In this document: one piece after another, positions 1 to 8,822 of the stretch
Layout: each line of letters opens with the position of its first letter
Position numbering within the stretch: position 1 is the stretch's first letter
DNA from: Ignavibacteriaceae bacterium
GTDB lineage: Bacteria; Bacteroidota; Ignavibacteria; Ignavibacteriales; Ignavibacteriaceae
Length of the DNA stretch: 64,000 nt
Reading direction: 5' to 3'
Assembly (NCBI GenBank): GCA_013042995.1
Contig: JABDPB010000117.1
Coordinates: forward strand, 1 to 64,000
Notes under the pieces: model-generated
The model's input: the letters and a program-made list of their open reading frames with translations, nothing else
Told to the model about the DNA's origin: nothing
Database searches by the model: none
Made by a program: the position numbers and the translations under genes

Positions 1-1020
1 TCACTTGAAAACCTCGTCTATAATATTCGCAGCTTTACTTATATCATCATCATTAACATCCAAATGAGTAACTGCACGCAAAGAATTTATTGTTCCAGGA
101 GTGAGAATTAATCCTTTTTCTTTACAGAGTTTTAATCCTTCTTCCGGTTTCATTCGTAGCGGTTTGAAAAGAAGAATATTTGTATGAACTGCTTCCATAT
201 TTATTTCCAGACTTGGATTTTCATTTATTCTTTTAGCTAATACTTCTGCCCTACGATGATCTTCTTTTAATCTTTTGATGTTATGCTGGACTGCGTACAA
301 TGCTGCAGCTGCAAGAATTCCAACTTGGCGCATTCCCCCGCCCCATGCTTTTCTAACACGATAGGCTTCTTTTATAAATTCTTTGCTTCCTGCAATTGCA
401 GAACCGATGGGTGCACCGAGACCTTTTGAAAAGCAACACGAGACACTATCAAAATGTGAAGCATATTCCTTAGGTGAAATTCCTGTCTCAACAAATGCGT
501 TCCAAATTCGGGCGCCATCAAGATGATAGTATAACCCATGTTTCTTTGCTAGGTTTTTTAAATAAACTATTGCATCAATTGGCCATATGGTTCCGCCACG
601 ACGATTATGCGTGTTTTCCACTTCTATTACTTTTGTGCGCGGCATGTGGTATGCGGTAGTTCGGATGTACGGTTCAACTTGTGCAGGTGTAAGAACGCCA
701 AGTTCTCCATCAAGTGGATAAATTTGAATTCCGCTTAGCCGTGCAACAGATGATGATTCATAATTAAAAATGTGTGCTTCTCTATCGCAAATAACTTCAT
801 CGCCGGGCTCGGTCAAAACATTTAAGGAAATTTGATTGCCCATCACTCCGCTAGGAACGAAAAGCGCAGCATCCTTGCTTAAAAGTTCCGCAATGTATTC
901 TTCAAGTTTGTTTACAGTTGGATCTTCTTTAAATACGTCATCACCGACTTCTGCTTCATACATTGCTTTACGCATTTCGGGTGATGGTTTAGTTACTGTG
1001 TCACTTCGTAAATCTATCAT
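1..1020 (-). CDS. ltaE: Low-specificity L-threonine aldolase
   Basis: This PLP enzyme splits L-threonine or L-allo-threonine into glycine and acetaldehyde in the cytoplasm. The 339-residue length is normal for the family. The N-terminus MIDLRSDTVTKP is the family hallmark, the DGAR motif lies near residue 168, and the PLP Schiff-base lysine is most likely K199 in CCFSKGLG. The stop codon is TGA at the very edge of the window, so the gene is complete. It is the last gene of a minus-strand run and starts 15 bases after the stop of lnt, so it is probably co-transcribed with acyP-ispF-dedA-lnt. Confidence 0.93.
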   Translation of the reverse strand: MIDLRSDTVTKPSPEMRKAMYEAEVGDDVFKEDPTVNKLEEYIAELLSKDAALFVPSGVMGNQISLNVLTEPGDEVICDREAHIFNYESSSVARLSGIQIYPLDGELGVLTPAQVEPYIRTTAYHMPRTKVIEVENTHNRRGGTIWPIDAIVYLKNLAKKHGLYYHLDGARIWNAFVETGISPKEYASHFDSVSCCFSKGLGAPIGSAIAGSKEFIKEAYRVRKAWGGGMRQVGILAAAALYAVQHNIKRLKEDHRRAEVLAKRINENPSLEINMEAVHTNILLFKPLRMKPEEGLKLCKEKGLILTPGTINSLRAVTHLDVNDDDISKAANIIDEVFK

Positions 1021-1035
1021 ACTTACTAAATTATT

Positions 1036-2688
1036 TTACATTTTGAATTTACTTTTTAGCCAAATTAAGATATTCATTCCAAAAATCCAGAATGAAAAAA
1101 CTGAACAGAGTACTGGCACGATTGCCGGATTTTGAGAATAAAATGTTTTTTCATTTTGAATCGGAACTTCACCAACTAAATATGTTTTTGTAAACAGTTC
1201 AGTTTCTACTTCAGTTTCTCCTAAAGCATTAATTATACAGCTCACTCCTCCGTTTGCACATCGTACTACGGATCTTCTGTTTTCTACTGCACGAAGAATT
1301 GCAAATTCTTTGTGCTGATAAGGTCCGCTTGATTTTCCATACCAGCTATCATTTGTAACTACTGTAATTAGTTCAGCTCCTTTTTGAACAAATGCTGAAA
1401 CAAAAACAGGATCAACAGATTCATAACAAACTAGGCCACCAATATTAATTGTATCACTTGAAGAATTATAAACTTTAAAGACAGTTGTATCTTTACCAAC
1501 ATTCCAGCCGCCTAATCCAACGCCCCATTTAAATATATCACCCAAAAAAGGTAAAAGATCTGCAAATGGCACACGCTCACCAAGCGGAACAAGTTTCATT
1601 TTTCCGTACTTCTGTATTTCTTGCTCGCGAGGATTTAATAGTAGCATTGCGTTGTAAGTAGCGTAGTAATATTTTCCCTCTTCAGCATATTTTGCATCAT
1701 CAGGAATTTTTGTTGTATCAGTATAATAAACTATGTGTGGCATTCCTGTTAGCAGAGAAATATTATTTTTATTCACAAAGTTGAAAATCGAATCCTCAAT
1801 AAATTTATATGTTCCGCTAAATGCATACACAGGCAAAGCAGTTTCTGGCCACAGAATTACCTCTGCACCATCATTAACTGCTTGTTCTGATAGTTCTAAA
1901 TGAATTTGGAGTAAAGTATTAACGTTATTGACTTTCCATTTATCCCATGGGTTTTTATCCGGCTGTACAATTCCTACTGTAAATGTTTTTTCTGAGATTC
2001 TAAATGATGATGTTTTATATACTCCGTAAATCATCATACATAGAAAAATTAGAAAAGCTACTGATGCTGGAATTATTTTTAGCTTTTTACTCTCTTCTGT
2101 ATTAAATAGTGATTTATATAGAATAACATTTATGTAAGCGGCAATTAATGATAAACCAAAAGTACCGATTATGTCTGCACCCTGAATGAACAAGTTAAAC
2201 TTTGCTAGTCCATGCCCAAGCAGCAACCATGGAAATCGAAGATCAGTTAGAGATAATAGATATTCAAGCGTTATCCAAAAGATTGGGAATAGCCAAAGTG
2301 CATCAAATTTTGGAAAGACTTTTTTTGTCAGATAATAAAGTGTTGATGGAATTAACAACACACAGGGATACGCAAATAGCAAAGCTGCCCCGGCCATCAT
2401 TAAAAAAGGATCCGCTTCTGATGACCAGCTCCCCACCCAGTAAATTGTAATTATGCTAAAAACAAATGAAAATAAAAAAGTAGCGCGGCTGATTGATGCT
2501 AATGTTGTTCGTTGTTGAATTACAATAAAATATGGTATGAGTCCTGTAAAAATTAGTAACGTAAACGGAAATGGTAAGGGTGGGAAAGCTAATCCTAATA
2601 GGATTCCACTTAAAATTAAGAGCAGCCAATCATTTTTTAACCGCTTTTTTTCTTCAGGTGATTTTTCGATTACTTTAAATATTTTCAA
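1036..2688 (-). CDS. lnt: Apolipoprotein N-acyltransferase
   Basis: This inner-membrane enzyme adds the third acyl chain to the N-terminal cysteine of lipoproteins. The first ~220 residues hold several hydrophobic membrane segments. A nitrilase-type domain follows, with the catalytic triad visible as Glu in LWPETALP (about residue 282), Lys in YGKMKLVPLGER, and Cys in GGLVCYES. The 550-residue length is slightly above the usual ~510. Its ATG overlaps the dedA stop by 4 bases, which indicates translational coupling. Several lipoproteins in this window (17.7, 29.5 and 55.3 kb) are plausible clients. Confidence 0.93.
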   Translation of the reverse strand: MKIFKVIEKSPEEKKRLKNDWLLLILSGILLGLAFPPLPFPFTLLIFTGLIPYFIVIQQRTTLASISRATFLFSFVFSIITIYWVGSWSSEADPFLMMAGAALLFAYPCVLLIPSTLYYLTKKVFPKFDALWLFPIFWITLEYLLSLTDLRFPWLLLGHGLAKFNLFIQGADIIGTFGLSLIAAYINVILYKSLFNTEESKKLKIIPASVAFLIFLCMMIYGVYKTSSFRISEKTFTVGIVQPDKNPWDKWKVNNVNTLLQIHLELSEQAVNDGAEVILWPETALPVYAFSGTYKFIEDSIFNFVNKNNISLLTGMPHIVYYTDTTKIPDDAKYAEEGKYYYATYNAMLLLNPREQEIQKYGKMKLVPLGERVPFADLLPFLGDIFKWGVGLGGWNVGKDTTVFKVYNSSSDTINIGGLVCYESVDPVFVSAFVQKGAELITVVTNDSWYGKSSGPYQHKEFAILRAVENRRSVVRCANGGVSCIINALGETEVETELFTKTYLVGEVPIQNEKTFYSQNPAIVPVLCSVFSFWIFGMNILIWLKSKFKM

Positions 2689-3296
2689 TTTGCAGCTTTT
2701 CTTTTTCTGAAATAGATTCGCACAGCTAAAAATAAAATAATCAATATTGTAATTGCAATTACAATGTTACTGTATGTTGTCATATAGCTATCAACTAATT
2801 CAACATTATCTCCAAAAACATAGCCGAGGTAAAGTAAAATGGCGTTCCATGCTAATGCTGACAATCCGCAAAGCAGAGTAGTTTTTTTTATATCCAGATT
2901 ACTGATACCAGCGAAAAAAGAAATAATAGCACGCGTACCGGGTAAAAACCTGTTGGCAACAACAACATAGTAACCGTACTTACGGAACCACCGTTCAACT
3001 TTATGAATTCCATCAACGGGAATAAACTTATACTTGCCTGATTCAACTACTCTTCTATCAATGGTGGAGCCAAAATAAAACATTAATAAAAATCCAAATA
3101 TACTACCCGCTGTAGAGATAATGAGGGAAAAAATAAAATTGATTACGCCGGTTGCAATTATTGTTCCGCCGATAAGTAAAACAACATCACTTGGTGAGGG
3201 AGGAAAAACATTTTCAACAAATGCAAAAAGAAAAAGTGTTATATAGATCCATATAGGTGAAAAGGAGGAAAGTTGCGTTAGAATATCTTCAAACAT
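2685..3296 (-). CDS. DedA family membrane protein
   Basis: This is a 203-residue polytopic inner-membrane protein of the DedA/SNARE-associated family. Family members are linked to undecaprenyl-phosphate or phospholipid flipping and envelope homeostasis. The diagnostic N-terminal ENVFPPSPSD and the central RFLPGTRAIISFFAG motif (F-x-P-G-x-R) are both visible, with about four hydrophobic stretches and a basic C-terminus. The ATG shares one base with the ispF stop (TAATG), and the stop overlaps lnt by 4 bases. The specific substrate cannot be told from sequence. Confidence 0.9.
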   Translation of the reverse strand: MFEDILTQLSSFSPIWIYITLFLFAFVENVFPPSPSDVVLLIGGTIIATGVINFIFSLIISTAGSIFGFLLMFYFGSTIDRRVVESGKYKFIPVDGIHKVERWFRKYGYYVVVANRFLPGTRAIISFFAGISNLDIKKTTLLCGLSALAWNAILLYLGYVFGDNVELVDSYMTTYSNIVIAITILIILFLAVRIYFRKRKAAN

Positions 3297-3787
3297 TACT
3301 TAACTTTTTTTACTACAGTTGCAACTGCATATGCAAAAGCTCCTTCTTCTCTTCCTACAAAGCCAAGTTTTTCAGAAGTAGTTGCTTTAATTGATATTCT
3401 ATCAACAGACAGTTCTAAAATTCTAGAGATGTTTTCTCTTATCTTTAATAGATGCGGTGAAATTTTTGGCTTCTCGAGTGCAACCGCAACATCAATGTTA
3501 TTAATTGAAAAACCAATTTCTTCAACAAGTTCTTTTGCCTTTTTTGTGAAGATTAAACTTTCTGCATTTTTGAATTTTTTATCCGTGTTTGGAAAGTGAA
3601 TACCAATGTCTCCTAATGCAAGTGAGCCTAAAAGAGCATCTGTTATTGCATGTAAAATAACATCTGCATCCGAATGCCCTGCTAAGCCTTTATCGAAAGG
3701 AATTTCAATTCCACCAAGAATAAGTTTTCTTCCCTTTACAAAAGCATGCACATCAAATCCAACTCCGGTTCTTATATCAGTTATCAA
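3296..3787 (-). CDS. ispF: 2-C-methyl-D-erythritol 2,4-cyclodiphosphate synthase
   Basis: This enzyme of the MEP isoprenoid pathway cyclises CDP-ME 2-phosphate to MEcPP. The metal ligands appear in GVGFDVHAF (D-x-H) and in the LAGHSDADV segment, and the C-terminal [15 protein letters not shown] is typical. I chose the TTG at 3787, giving 163 residues: it overlaps the acyP TGA as TTGA, and the residue after it begins the conserved [13 protein letters not shown] region. An upstream in-frame start at 3832 would add 15 residues not found in the family. The cluster acyP-ispF-dedA-lnt is tightly overlapped. Confidence 0.93.
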   Translation of the reverse strand: MITDIRTGVGFDVHAFVKGRKLILGGIEIPFDKGLAGHSDADVILHAITDALLGSLALGDIGIHFPNTDKKFKNAESLIFTKKAKELVEEIGFSINNIDVAVALEKPKISPHLLKIRENISRILELSVDRISIKATTSEKLGFVGREEGAFAYAVATVVKKVK

Positions 3788-4059
3788 AACTTTACCTCGA
3801 AATCCACAAAATCTTTCTTTGGTTCCTGCCAATCAACTTTACATTTTTTAACAGATGCATGAATTGGACCTACTCTTAATTTCTTTATCATTTCTTCAAC
3901 TAATGCTTTCTCACCTTTAACGACCGTTAAAACTTCCCCAGAATAAAGATTTTTTACATAACCTTTTAACCCAAGGTTTTTTGCTTCGCGCATAACAAAA
4001 TATCTAAAACCAACTCCCTGCACTAAACCGCTAACTACTATCTCTGCACAAACATCCAT
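3784..4059 (-). CDS. acyP: Acylphosphatase
   Basis: This small cytosolic enzyme hydrolyses carboxyl-phosphate bonds of acylphosphates. Its 91 residues match the family length. The catalytic arginine sits in [13 protein letters not shown] and the catalytic asparagine in GYVKNL. Its TGA stop overlaps the TTG start of ispF, so the two are probably translationally coupled. There is an 83-base gap upstream to era with no obvious terminator. Confidence 0.93.
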   Translation of the reverse strand: MDVCAEIVVSGLVQGVGFRYFVMREAKNLGLKGYVKNLYSGEVLTVVKGEKALVEEMIKKLRVGPIHASVKKCKVDWQEPKKDFVDFEVKF

Positions 4060-4142
4060 TCAGGTTTTACTTTTTCTTTAGAAATGATTTAAAAAATTAT
4101 AAATTTTTTGTGTGAGTACAAAGAATTGAAGTAGGAATTCAT

Positions 4143-5051
4143 TTATTCTTTTTTAATGTATCCAAAACTCTTAAGTAAATTCTCATCACTTCGCCACTTT
4201 TTCCTAACCTTTACTCTCAGCTCAATAAAAACCTCACGCTGTAAAAATTCTTCAATTGATTTTCTGGCAGCTTGTCCCAATTTTTTAATTGATATTCCAC
4301 TCTCGCCAATTATTATAGCTTTCTGTGAATCCTTTTCAACAACAATTTCGGCATTAATGAAATCCTTTCTCTTATCTCTTTCTTTGAACTCAGCAATTTT
4401 TACCTCACAGCTATACGGAACTTCATCGCGGTAAAATTCTAAAATTTTTTCTCGAATAATTTCGGATACAAAAAATCTCTCGTTTGCATCGGTTAGTTGA
4501 TCACCAGGATAAAGTTTAGGACCCTCGGGAATATATTTTAGCAAGTCTTCTATTACACGTTCAGTATTAAAACTTAATTTTGCTGACACAGGAATTACTT
4601 CATCAAACACTTTCTTGTCTTCAAAATTCAAAATCAGTCCTTTAATTTCTTCCTGCGTTATCGAATCAATTTTATTTAGAATTAAAAGTTTTGATTTTTT
4701 TGAGTCGCTTACCACCTTTTTTACAAATTCCTGCTCTAATAATTTTTCTGCAGTCGAATCATCTTTTACATCAACAATAAAAATTACGACATCTGCATCA
4801 TCAATCGAAGTTTTAATATCATCCATCATTTTTTCCTGCAGCAAATACGATGGGGAAATTATTCCTGGAGTATCGAGGAAAATAACTTGGAAATTTTCTT
4901 CGCTTAATATTCCAAGGATTCTTCTACGGGTAGTTTGCGGTTTGGATGTAATTATTGATAACTTTTGTCCTAGTAGTGAGTTGAGCAAAGTAGATTTACC
5001 TGCGTTCGGTAATCCAAGAATAGCTACAAAACCAGTTTTGTGATTGTCCAT
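4143..5051 (-). CDS. era: GTPase Era
   Basis: Era is the 16S rRNA-binding GTPase needed for 30S subunit maturation. The N-terminal G domain shows G1 LGLPNAGKST, G3 DTPG and G4 NKID. The C-terminal KH domain is visible as IGESGISIKKLG, followed by the VFIELRVKVRKKWR strand. The length of 302 residues is standard. It lies upstream of acyP on the same strand, while the sigma/anti-sigma pair ends just upstream of it. Confidence 0.96.
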   Translation of the reverse strand: MDNHKTGFVAILGLPNAGKSTLLNSLLGQKLSIITSKPQTTRRRILGILSEENFQVIFLDTPGIISPSYLLQEKMMDDIKTSIDDADVVIFIVDVKDDSTAEKLLEQEFVKKVVSDSKKSKLLILNKIDSITQEEIKGLILNFEDKKVFDEVIPVSAKLSFNTERVIEDLLKYIPEGPKLYPGDQLTDANERFFVSEIIREKILEFYRDEVPYSCEVKIAEFKERDKRKDFINAEIVVEKDSQKAIIIGESGISIKKLGQAARKSIEEFLQREVFIELRVKVRKKWRSDENLLKSFGYIKKE

Positions 5052-5105
5052 CTGCTCATTAAGAAAAAATAATGTATCAAATGAAAATATACGAAAAAGG
5101 TAAGT

Positions 5106-5639
5106 TTAAATATGATGTCCATTGCCCAAATCGGCTTTAGAACGTTTTTGCATTTCGAAAAAGAAATAGCCGGAAATAATTATTATTAACGAAAAAATTG
5201 AACCGATAATTGATAATCCTTTACCAGTAAATAGTTGCTGAATAAAATCAATCAAGCTACTGCTAAGCACAGCAAATGTGTCTAAAACATCTAGAGATTC
5301 ACTTGAAGCTGGTGAAGAGGAAATTATTGCAGAGATTGAAAAACCAAATACAACAAGGCAAAGAACAGTTATGAATGCAGCAATTGAAATTATAAAATAT
5401 TTTTGCTGTTTTGGAACAGTGAATTTTTTCCGAGTGATTTTGCTCATTACACTTTCAGTAAAAGCCGGACTTAATTCATCTTCCCTTAAACTGAATAAAT
5501 TATCATGAACAAGTTTTAAAGTATTAAATCTTTTTTGTAATTCTTCCGATGCTTGTAATGCCTTTTTCACTAACAAAATTTCATCGGCAGCCAGCTCGCC
5601 GTCTAGATATTTGTTTAGTATTTCGTCTGTAATATTCAT
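5106..5639 (-). CDS. Probable membrane anti-sigma factor
   Basis: This 177-residue protein is encoded directly after the ECF sigma gene, with TAATG stop/start overlap. The N-terminus (about residues 1-70) resembles an anti-sigma domain, with LNKYLDGELAADE followed by a charged helical stretch. It lacks the Cys/His ligands of zinc-binding anti-sigma factors. Two hydrophobic segments lie near residues 80-108 and 140-160, so it is likely an inner-membrane protein holding the sigma factor at the membrane. The assignment rests on gene order and the short N-terminal signature. The signal sensed is unknown. Confidence 0.75.
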   Translation of the reverse strand: MNITDEILNKYLDGELAADEILLVKKALQASEELQKRFNTLKLVHDNLFSLREDELSPAFTESVMSKITRKKFTVPKQQKYFIISIAAFITVLCLVVFGFSISAIISSSPASSESLDVLDTFAVLSSSLIDFIQQLFTGKGLSIIGSIFSLIIIISGYFFFEMQKRSKADLGNGHHI

Positions 5640-6205
5640 TAAATTATTTCCCCAGCAAGCTTGTTTTTCAAAATTAAATCACGAAGAGAAATACGTGAAC
5701 GATACAACATTACCTTAACATTTGAAACTGAAATTTGCATCACTTCACTTATCTCTTCAATACTCATATCATTTAAATAAAACATACTGATTATTGCCGC
5801 ATATCTTTCTGGAAGTTTGTTAACAATACTTTGGAGAAATTCGCTTAAATCCTTTTTTTCAATATGAACAGAATCGAGATCACTTTCAAGATTATAATAA
5901 TCTTCTACTGAAGACATTTCGGACTCTATTTTCCTTTTTTTAGATGACAATTTTGTCAGGGCTGTATTGTAAACAATTTTATAAAACCAGGTTGAAAATT
6001 TTGCTTCACCTTTAAAATTTCTTAAAGAATTATATGCCTTCAAAAAGCTGTCTTGCAAAACTTCCTCCGCATCAAAATCATTTTTCAGCATTCGTTTAAG
6101 CAACGAAAACGCTTTGTTTTTATATCTATCAATAATAATTGAATAATCAGATTCATTACCTTTTAGTACCGAATCAATTATTTCCTGATCAGAAAATTTA
6201 TTCAT
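5639..6205 (-). CDS. ECF-type RNA polymerase sigma factor
   Basis: This 188-residue alternative sigma factor has region 2 at about residues 20-85 (DAEEVLQDSFLKAYNSL, then FSTWFYKIVYNTA) and region 4 at about 125-180 (LPERYAAIISMFYL, helix-turn-helix with VSNVKVMLYRSR). It lacks region 3, as ECF factors do. The overlapping downstream gene is its likely anti-sigma factor. No Shine-Dalgarno site precedes the ATG, and a GTAACT-N17-GTCTA promoter ends only 9 bases before it, so the mRNA may be leaderless and autoregulated. The small membrane gene at 6387 is divergently transcribed from a near-identical promoter. Confidence 0.93.
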   Translation of the reverse strand: MNKFSDQEIIDSVLKGNESDYSIIIDRYKNKAFSLLKRMLKNDFDAEEVLQDSFLKAYNSLRNFKGEAKFSTWFYKIVYNTALTKLSSKKRKIESEMSSVEDYYNLESDLDSVHIEKKDLSEFLQSIVNKLPERYAAIISMFYLNDMSIEEISEVMQISVSNVKVMLYRSRISLRDLILKNKLAGEII

Positions 6206-6214
6206 TCAATTTAT

Positions 6215-6242
6215 TAGACTAATAATCTGTGATTTAAGTTAC
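6215..6242 (-). promoter_or_regulatory. Predicted ECF promoter of the sigma/anti-sigma operon
   Basis: Read on the minus strand, GTAACT (6242-6237) and GTCTA (6219-6215) are separated by exactly 17 bases, the layout of an ECF -35/-10 pair (AAC core, GTC core). The -10 ends 9 bases before the sigma ATG, which predicts a near-leaderless transcript and fits the absence of a ribosome-binding site. The same pair occurs on the opposite strand for the neighbouring gene. Confidence 0.55.
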
Positions 6243-6330
6243 AGATTGATACTTGGTTTAAAAAATAGTCTCCTAAATCTTCAAAATCAATTTTTTAGCA
6301 GAGCATTTTAATCGTTATAAGAAATTTTTT

Positions 6331-6358
6331 GTAACCTATTCATAAAATTCATTGTCTG
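6331..6358 (+). promoter_or_regulatory. Predicted ECF promoter of the small membrane protein gene
   Basis: GTAACC (6331-6336) and GTCTG (6354-6358) are spaced by 17 bases, mirroring the promoter proposed for the divergent sigma gene. A clear AGGAG ribosome-binding site (6377-6381) and the ATG at 6387 follow. The shared motif suggests this gene belongs to the regulon of the adjacent sigma factor. Confidence 0.55.
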
Positions 6359-6386
6359 AAGTTAAGAACAAAAAAAAGGAGATAAA

Positions 6387-6755
6387 ATGGAAGGCGCAAT
6401 TGCTGTATTTATTCCTATTGTAATGTTTTTAATAATAGGATTGATAGCTGTTACGGCTATTTATTACAGATCGAGAGAACGTCAAATGCTAATCGAAAAA
6501 GGATTATCTGCTTCGGAAATAAAAGAGTTCTTTAAACAAAGAAGAGATCCTTTCTGGCTGATGAAGATTGGTATAATAAGTATATTTTTTGGAATCGGTT
6601 TAGGAATCGGTTTAATGTCCGGTCCGGAAGAAACAAGAGAAATTGTAACACCTACTACAATTTTTATCTTTACTGGTTTAGGATTTGTAATCGCAAATGT
6701 TTTAGGAAATAAATTTCGCAAAAAATATGAGTTAGAAGAAAAGGTTGGAAACTAA
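6387..6755 (+). CDS. Small membrane protein, DUF6249-like
   Basis: This 122-residue protein has an N-terminal membrane helix (about 5-28), a short basic loop with RERQMLIEKGLSASEIKEFF, and two further hydrophobic helices (about 55-75 and 88-105). The loop pattern resembles DUF6249 proteins, whose function is unknown. A strong AGGAG lies 5 bases before the ATG. It is divergent from the ECF sigma gene and shares its predicted promoter motif, so it may be an envelope-stress output or part of feedback on the sigma/anti-sigma pair. Confidence 0.7.
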   Translation: MEGAIAVFIPIVMFLIIGLIAVTAIYYRSRERQMLIEKGLSASEIKEFFKQRRDPFWLMKIGIISIFFGIGLGIGLMSGPEETREIVTPTTIFIFTGLGFVIANVLGNKFRKKYELEEKVGN

Positions 6756-6765
6756 TGAATAATTT

Positions 6766-6784
6766 CCCCTCCCTAAGGGAGGGG
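6766..6784. terminator. Palindrome between convergent genes
   Basis: A perfect inverted repeat, CCCCTCCC-TAA-GGGAGGGG, lies between the end of the small membrane gene and the end of trxB. It is well placed as a bidirectional terminator, although neither side has a strong T-run. Similar palindromes occur at 16324 and 52375, so it may also be a dispersed repeat. Confidence 0.5.
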
Positions 6785-6798
6785 ATAAAAGTGTGGGC

Positions 6799-7743
6799 TT
6801 ACTCCTGTGCCTCAAGCCATCGTTCCGCATCAAGTGAAGCCATACAACCGGTACCTGCAGCTGTAACAGCTTGTCTATATTTACTATCAATAACATCACC
6901 GCAAGCAAAAACACCTTCAATATTCGTATAGGTGGATTCGGGTTTTACTTTTAAATAACCCACATCATCCATTTCAAGCTGACCTTTAAATATATCTGTA
7001 TTTGGTTTGTGCCCGATACCTATAAATAATCCATCGGCTTTTACTTCTTCTTTGGAATGGTCTCGCGTATCCTCAACAATTACTCCTGTCATTTTCTTTA
7101 CACCATTTTCCTCAACACCTACAACTTCATTTATAACTTTATTTAAATAAAACTTAATCTTGGGATTTTTCTTAGCACGGTCTTGCATTATTGTAGATGC
7201 TCTAAGTCCTTCTCTTCTGTGAATAATTGTAACTTCGGATGCATGATTTGTAAGATAGGTAGCTTCCTCCATTGCGGTATCGCCTCCACCAACTACAAGC
7301 ACTTTTTGATTTTTAAAAAAGAATCCATCGCAGGTAGCGCAAGCCGAAACACCATAACCCATGTATTTTTGTTCACTTTCCAATCCTAAAAGTTTGGCTG
7401 AAGCACCGGTTGCAACTATTACTGCATCAGCAGTGTATTCTTCATCATTTGATTTTAATATAAAGGGTCTTTTTGAGAAATCAACTTCTGTAATTTCCTT
7501 GTAAACACTTTCAGCACCGAATCGATGCGCCTGTTTTCTCATTACGTCCATTAATTCAGGACCTTGAATTCCGTTTTCAAAACCAGGATAATTTTCAACC
7601 TCTGTTGTAATTGTTAGCTGGCCTCCAGGCTGCATTCCTTCAAAAATAACAGGCTTAAGATTTGCACGAGCATTATAAAGTGCAGCTGTAAAACCAGCTG
7701 GTCCTGAACCAATTATTATTATTTTACTATGATTTTCTGCCAT
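6799..7743 (-). CDS. trxB: Thioredoxin-disulfide reductase
   Basis: This FAD/NADPH flavoenzyme reduces thioredoxin. It shows the N-terminal FAD fold GSGPAGFTAALY, the redox-active CATC (in ACATCDGFFF), the NADPH fold VVGGGDTAMEEA, and the C-terminal FAD motif GVFACGDVID. The 314-residue length is typical. It is monocistronic in appearance, with queG following upstream on the same strand after a gap of about 100 bases. It would be the electron source for thioredoxin-fold proteins such as the one at 48.8 kb. Confidence 0.96.
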   Translation of the reverse strand: MAENHSKIIIIGSGPAGFTAALYNARANLKPVIFEGMQPGGQLTITTEVENYPGFENGIQGPELMDVMRKQAHRFGAESVYKEITEVDFSKRPFILKSNDEEYTADAVIVATGASAKLLGLESEQKYMGYGVSACATCDGFFFKNQKVLVVGGGDTAMEEATYLTNHASEVTIIHRREGLRASTIMQDRAKKNPKIKFYLNKVINEVVGVEENGVKKMTGVIVEDTRDHSKEEVKADGLFIGIGHKPNTDIFKGQLEMDDVGYLKVKPESTYTNIEGVFACGDVIDSKYRQAVTAAGTGCMASLDAERWLEAQE

Positions 7744-7845
7744 TTCTAACCTCAGGGTATTTTATCAATTTTAAAAATTTTTATTGATTTGATTACACAA
7801 ATCTAATAAAGTTTCACTTCCGAAGTTTTAAGTGATTAAAAGCAC

Positions 7846-8766
7846 TTATGTAAGTTTAAGAAATGCTGCATTCCGTTTTAAGCCGGCAAGCTTTGCTCTT
7901 TTTACGGGAGATTGTTTAAATCGAGTTCTGAATTCTTCCTCTTTCAGATTTAATATTTCATCCAATTCAATTTCTTTATGTTGCGGAAGAAATTCATTTT
8001 CTAGTGTTTCAATAGAAAATTTCTGATTCCAGGGACAAACATCCTGGCAAATGTCACATCCAAACAACCAGTGATCAAATTTTCCACTAAATTTCTCAGA
8101 AATTTCTTTCTTATTTTCAATCGTTAAATATGAAATGCACTTATTTGAATCAACTACGTATTCATCAACAATAGCGTCGGTCGGGCATGCATCAATACAG
8201 GCTGTGCAATTTCCGCAGAAGTCAGGTATTTGTTCCGAGTAATCGAACTCATAATTTGAAATTATGTTTGCAATAAAAAACCAGCTTCCCATTTCACGAT
8301 TAATTATATTTGTATGTTTACCAAGCCAGCCAATTCCTGCACGAACAGCCCATGCTTTATCCATTACTGGTCCAGTATCTACATAAGAATAAGATTTAAA
8401 TTTTGATTCAATACTTTTTAATTTTTCTTCCATTTCATTCAGCATAGCCCAGATAATTAAATGATAATCTTTGCCCCAGGCATAGCGCGAAATCTTTCCA
8501 TGCTTTTTATCGTTTGAATATTCGTGTTGAGTATAATAATTAATTCCTAAAGAAATTATAGATTTTGCTTCCGGCAGGATTTTTTTTACATCTTTCTTTT
8601 TAACCAAATTGCGTTCCATGTAATCCATCTCAGCCTGATACTTTTTATTCAGCCACTGCGCAAGTTTTTCAGATTCTTTTTCTAGGATCTCAGCTTTTGT
8701 AAAACCAATAAGATGAAATCCGATTTGTTTTGCTTTTTGTATTACTATTTCGTTAGTAAGTTTCAT
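7846..8766 (-). CDS. queG: Epoxyqueuosine reductase
   Basis: QueG performs the last step of queuosine biosynthesis in tRNA, reducing epoxyqueuosine with cobalamin and two [4Fe-4S] clusters. The N-terminal DUF1730-type domain precedes the first cluster motif CGNCTACIDACP, and the second is CDICQDVCPWN. The length is 306 residues. The usual C-terminal HEAT-like extension of longer homologues is absent or very short, as in many Bacteroidota. No cobalamin riboswitch was seen upstream. Confidence 0.94.
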   Translation of the reverse strand: MKLTNEIVIQKAKQIGFHLIGFTKAEILEKESEKLAQWLNKKYQAEMDYMERNLVKKKDVKKILPEAKSIISLGINYYTQHEYSNDKKHGKISRYAWGKDYHLIIWAMLNEMEEKLKSIESKFKSYSYVDTGPVMDKAWAVRAGIGWLGKHTNIINREMGSWFFIANIISNYEFDYSEQIPDFCGNCTACIDACPTDAIVDEYVVDSNKCISYLTIENKKEISEKFSGKFDHWLFGCDICQDVCPWNQKFSIETLENEFLPQHKEIELDEILNLKEEEFRTRFKQSPVKRAKLAGLKRNAAFLKLT

Positions 8767-8822
8767 AATATTTAAATATCAATCAAACCCTGCGTTTTGA
8801 AATGATTCGGAGATACTTTTAA

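Noticed and set aside
3788..3832. Longer IspF start at 3832
   Set aside because: It would add 15 residues not found in the family and read deep into acyP. The TTG at 3787 gives a standard overlap and length.
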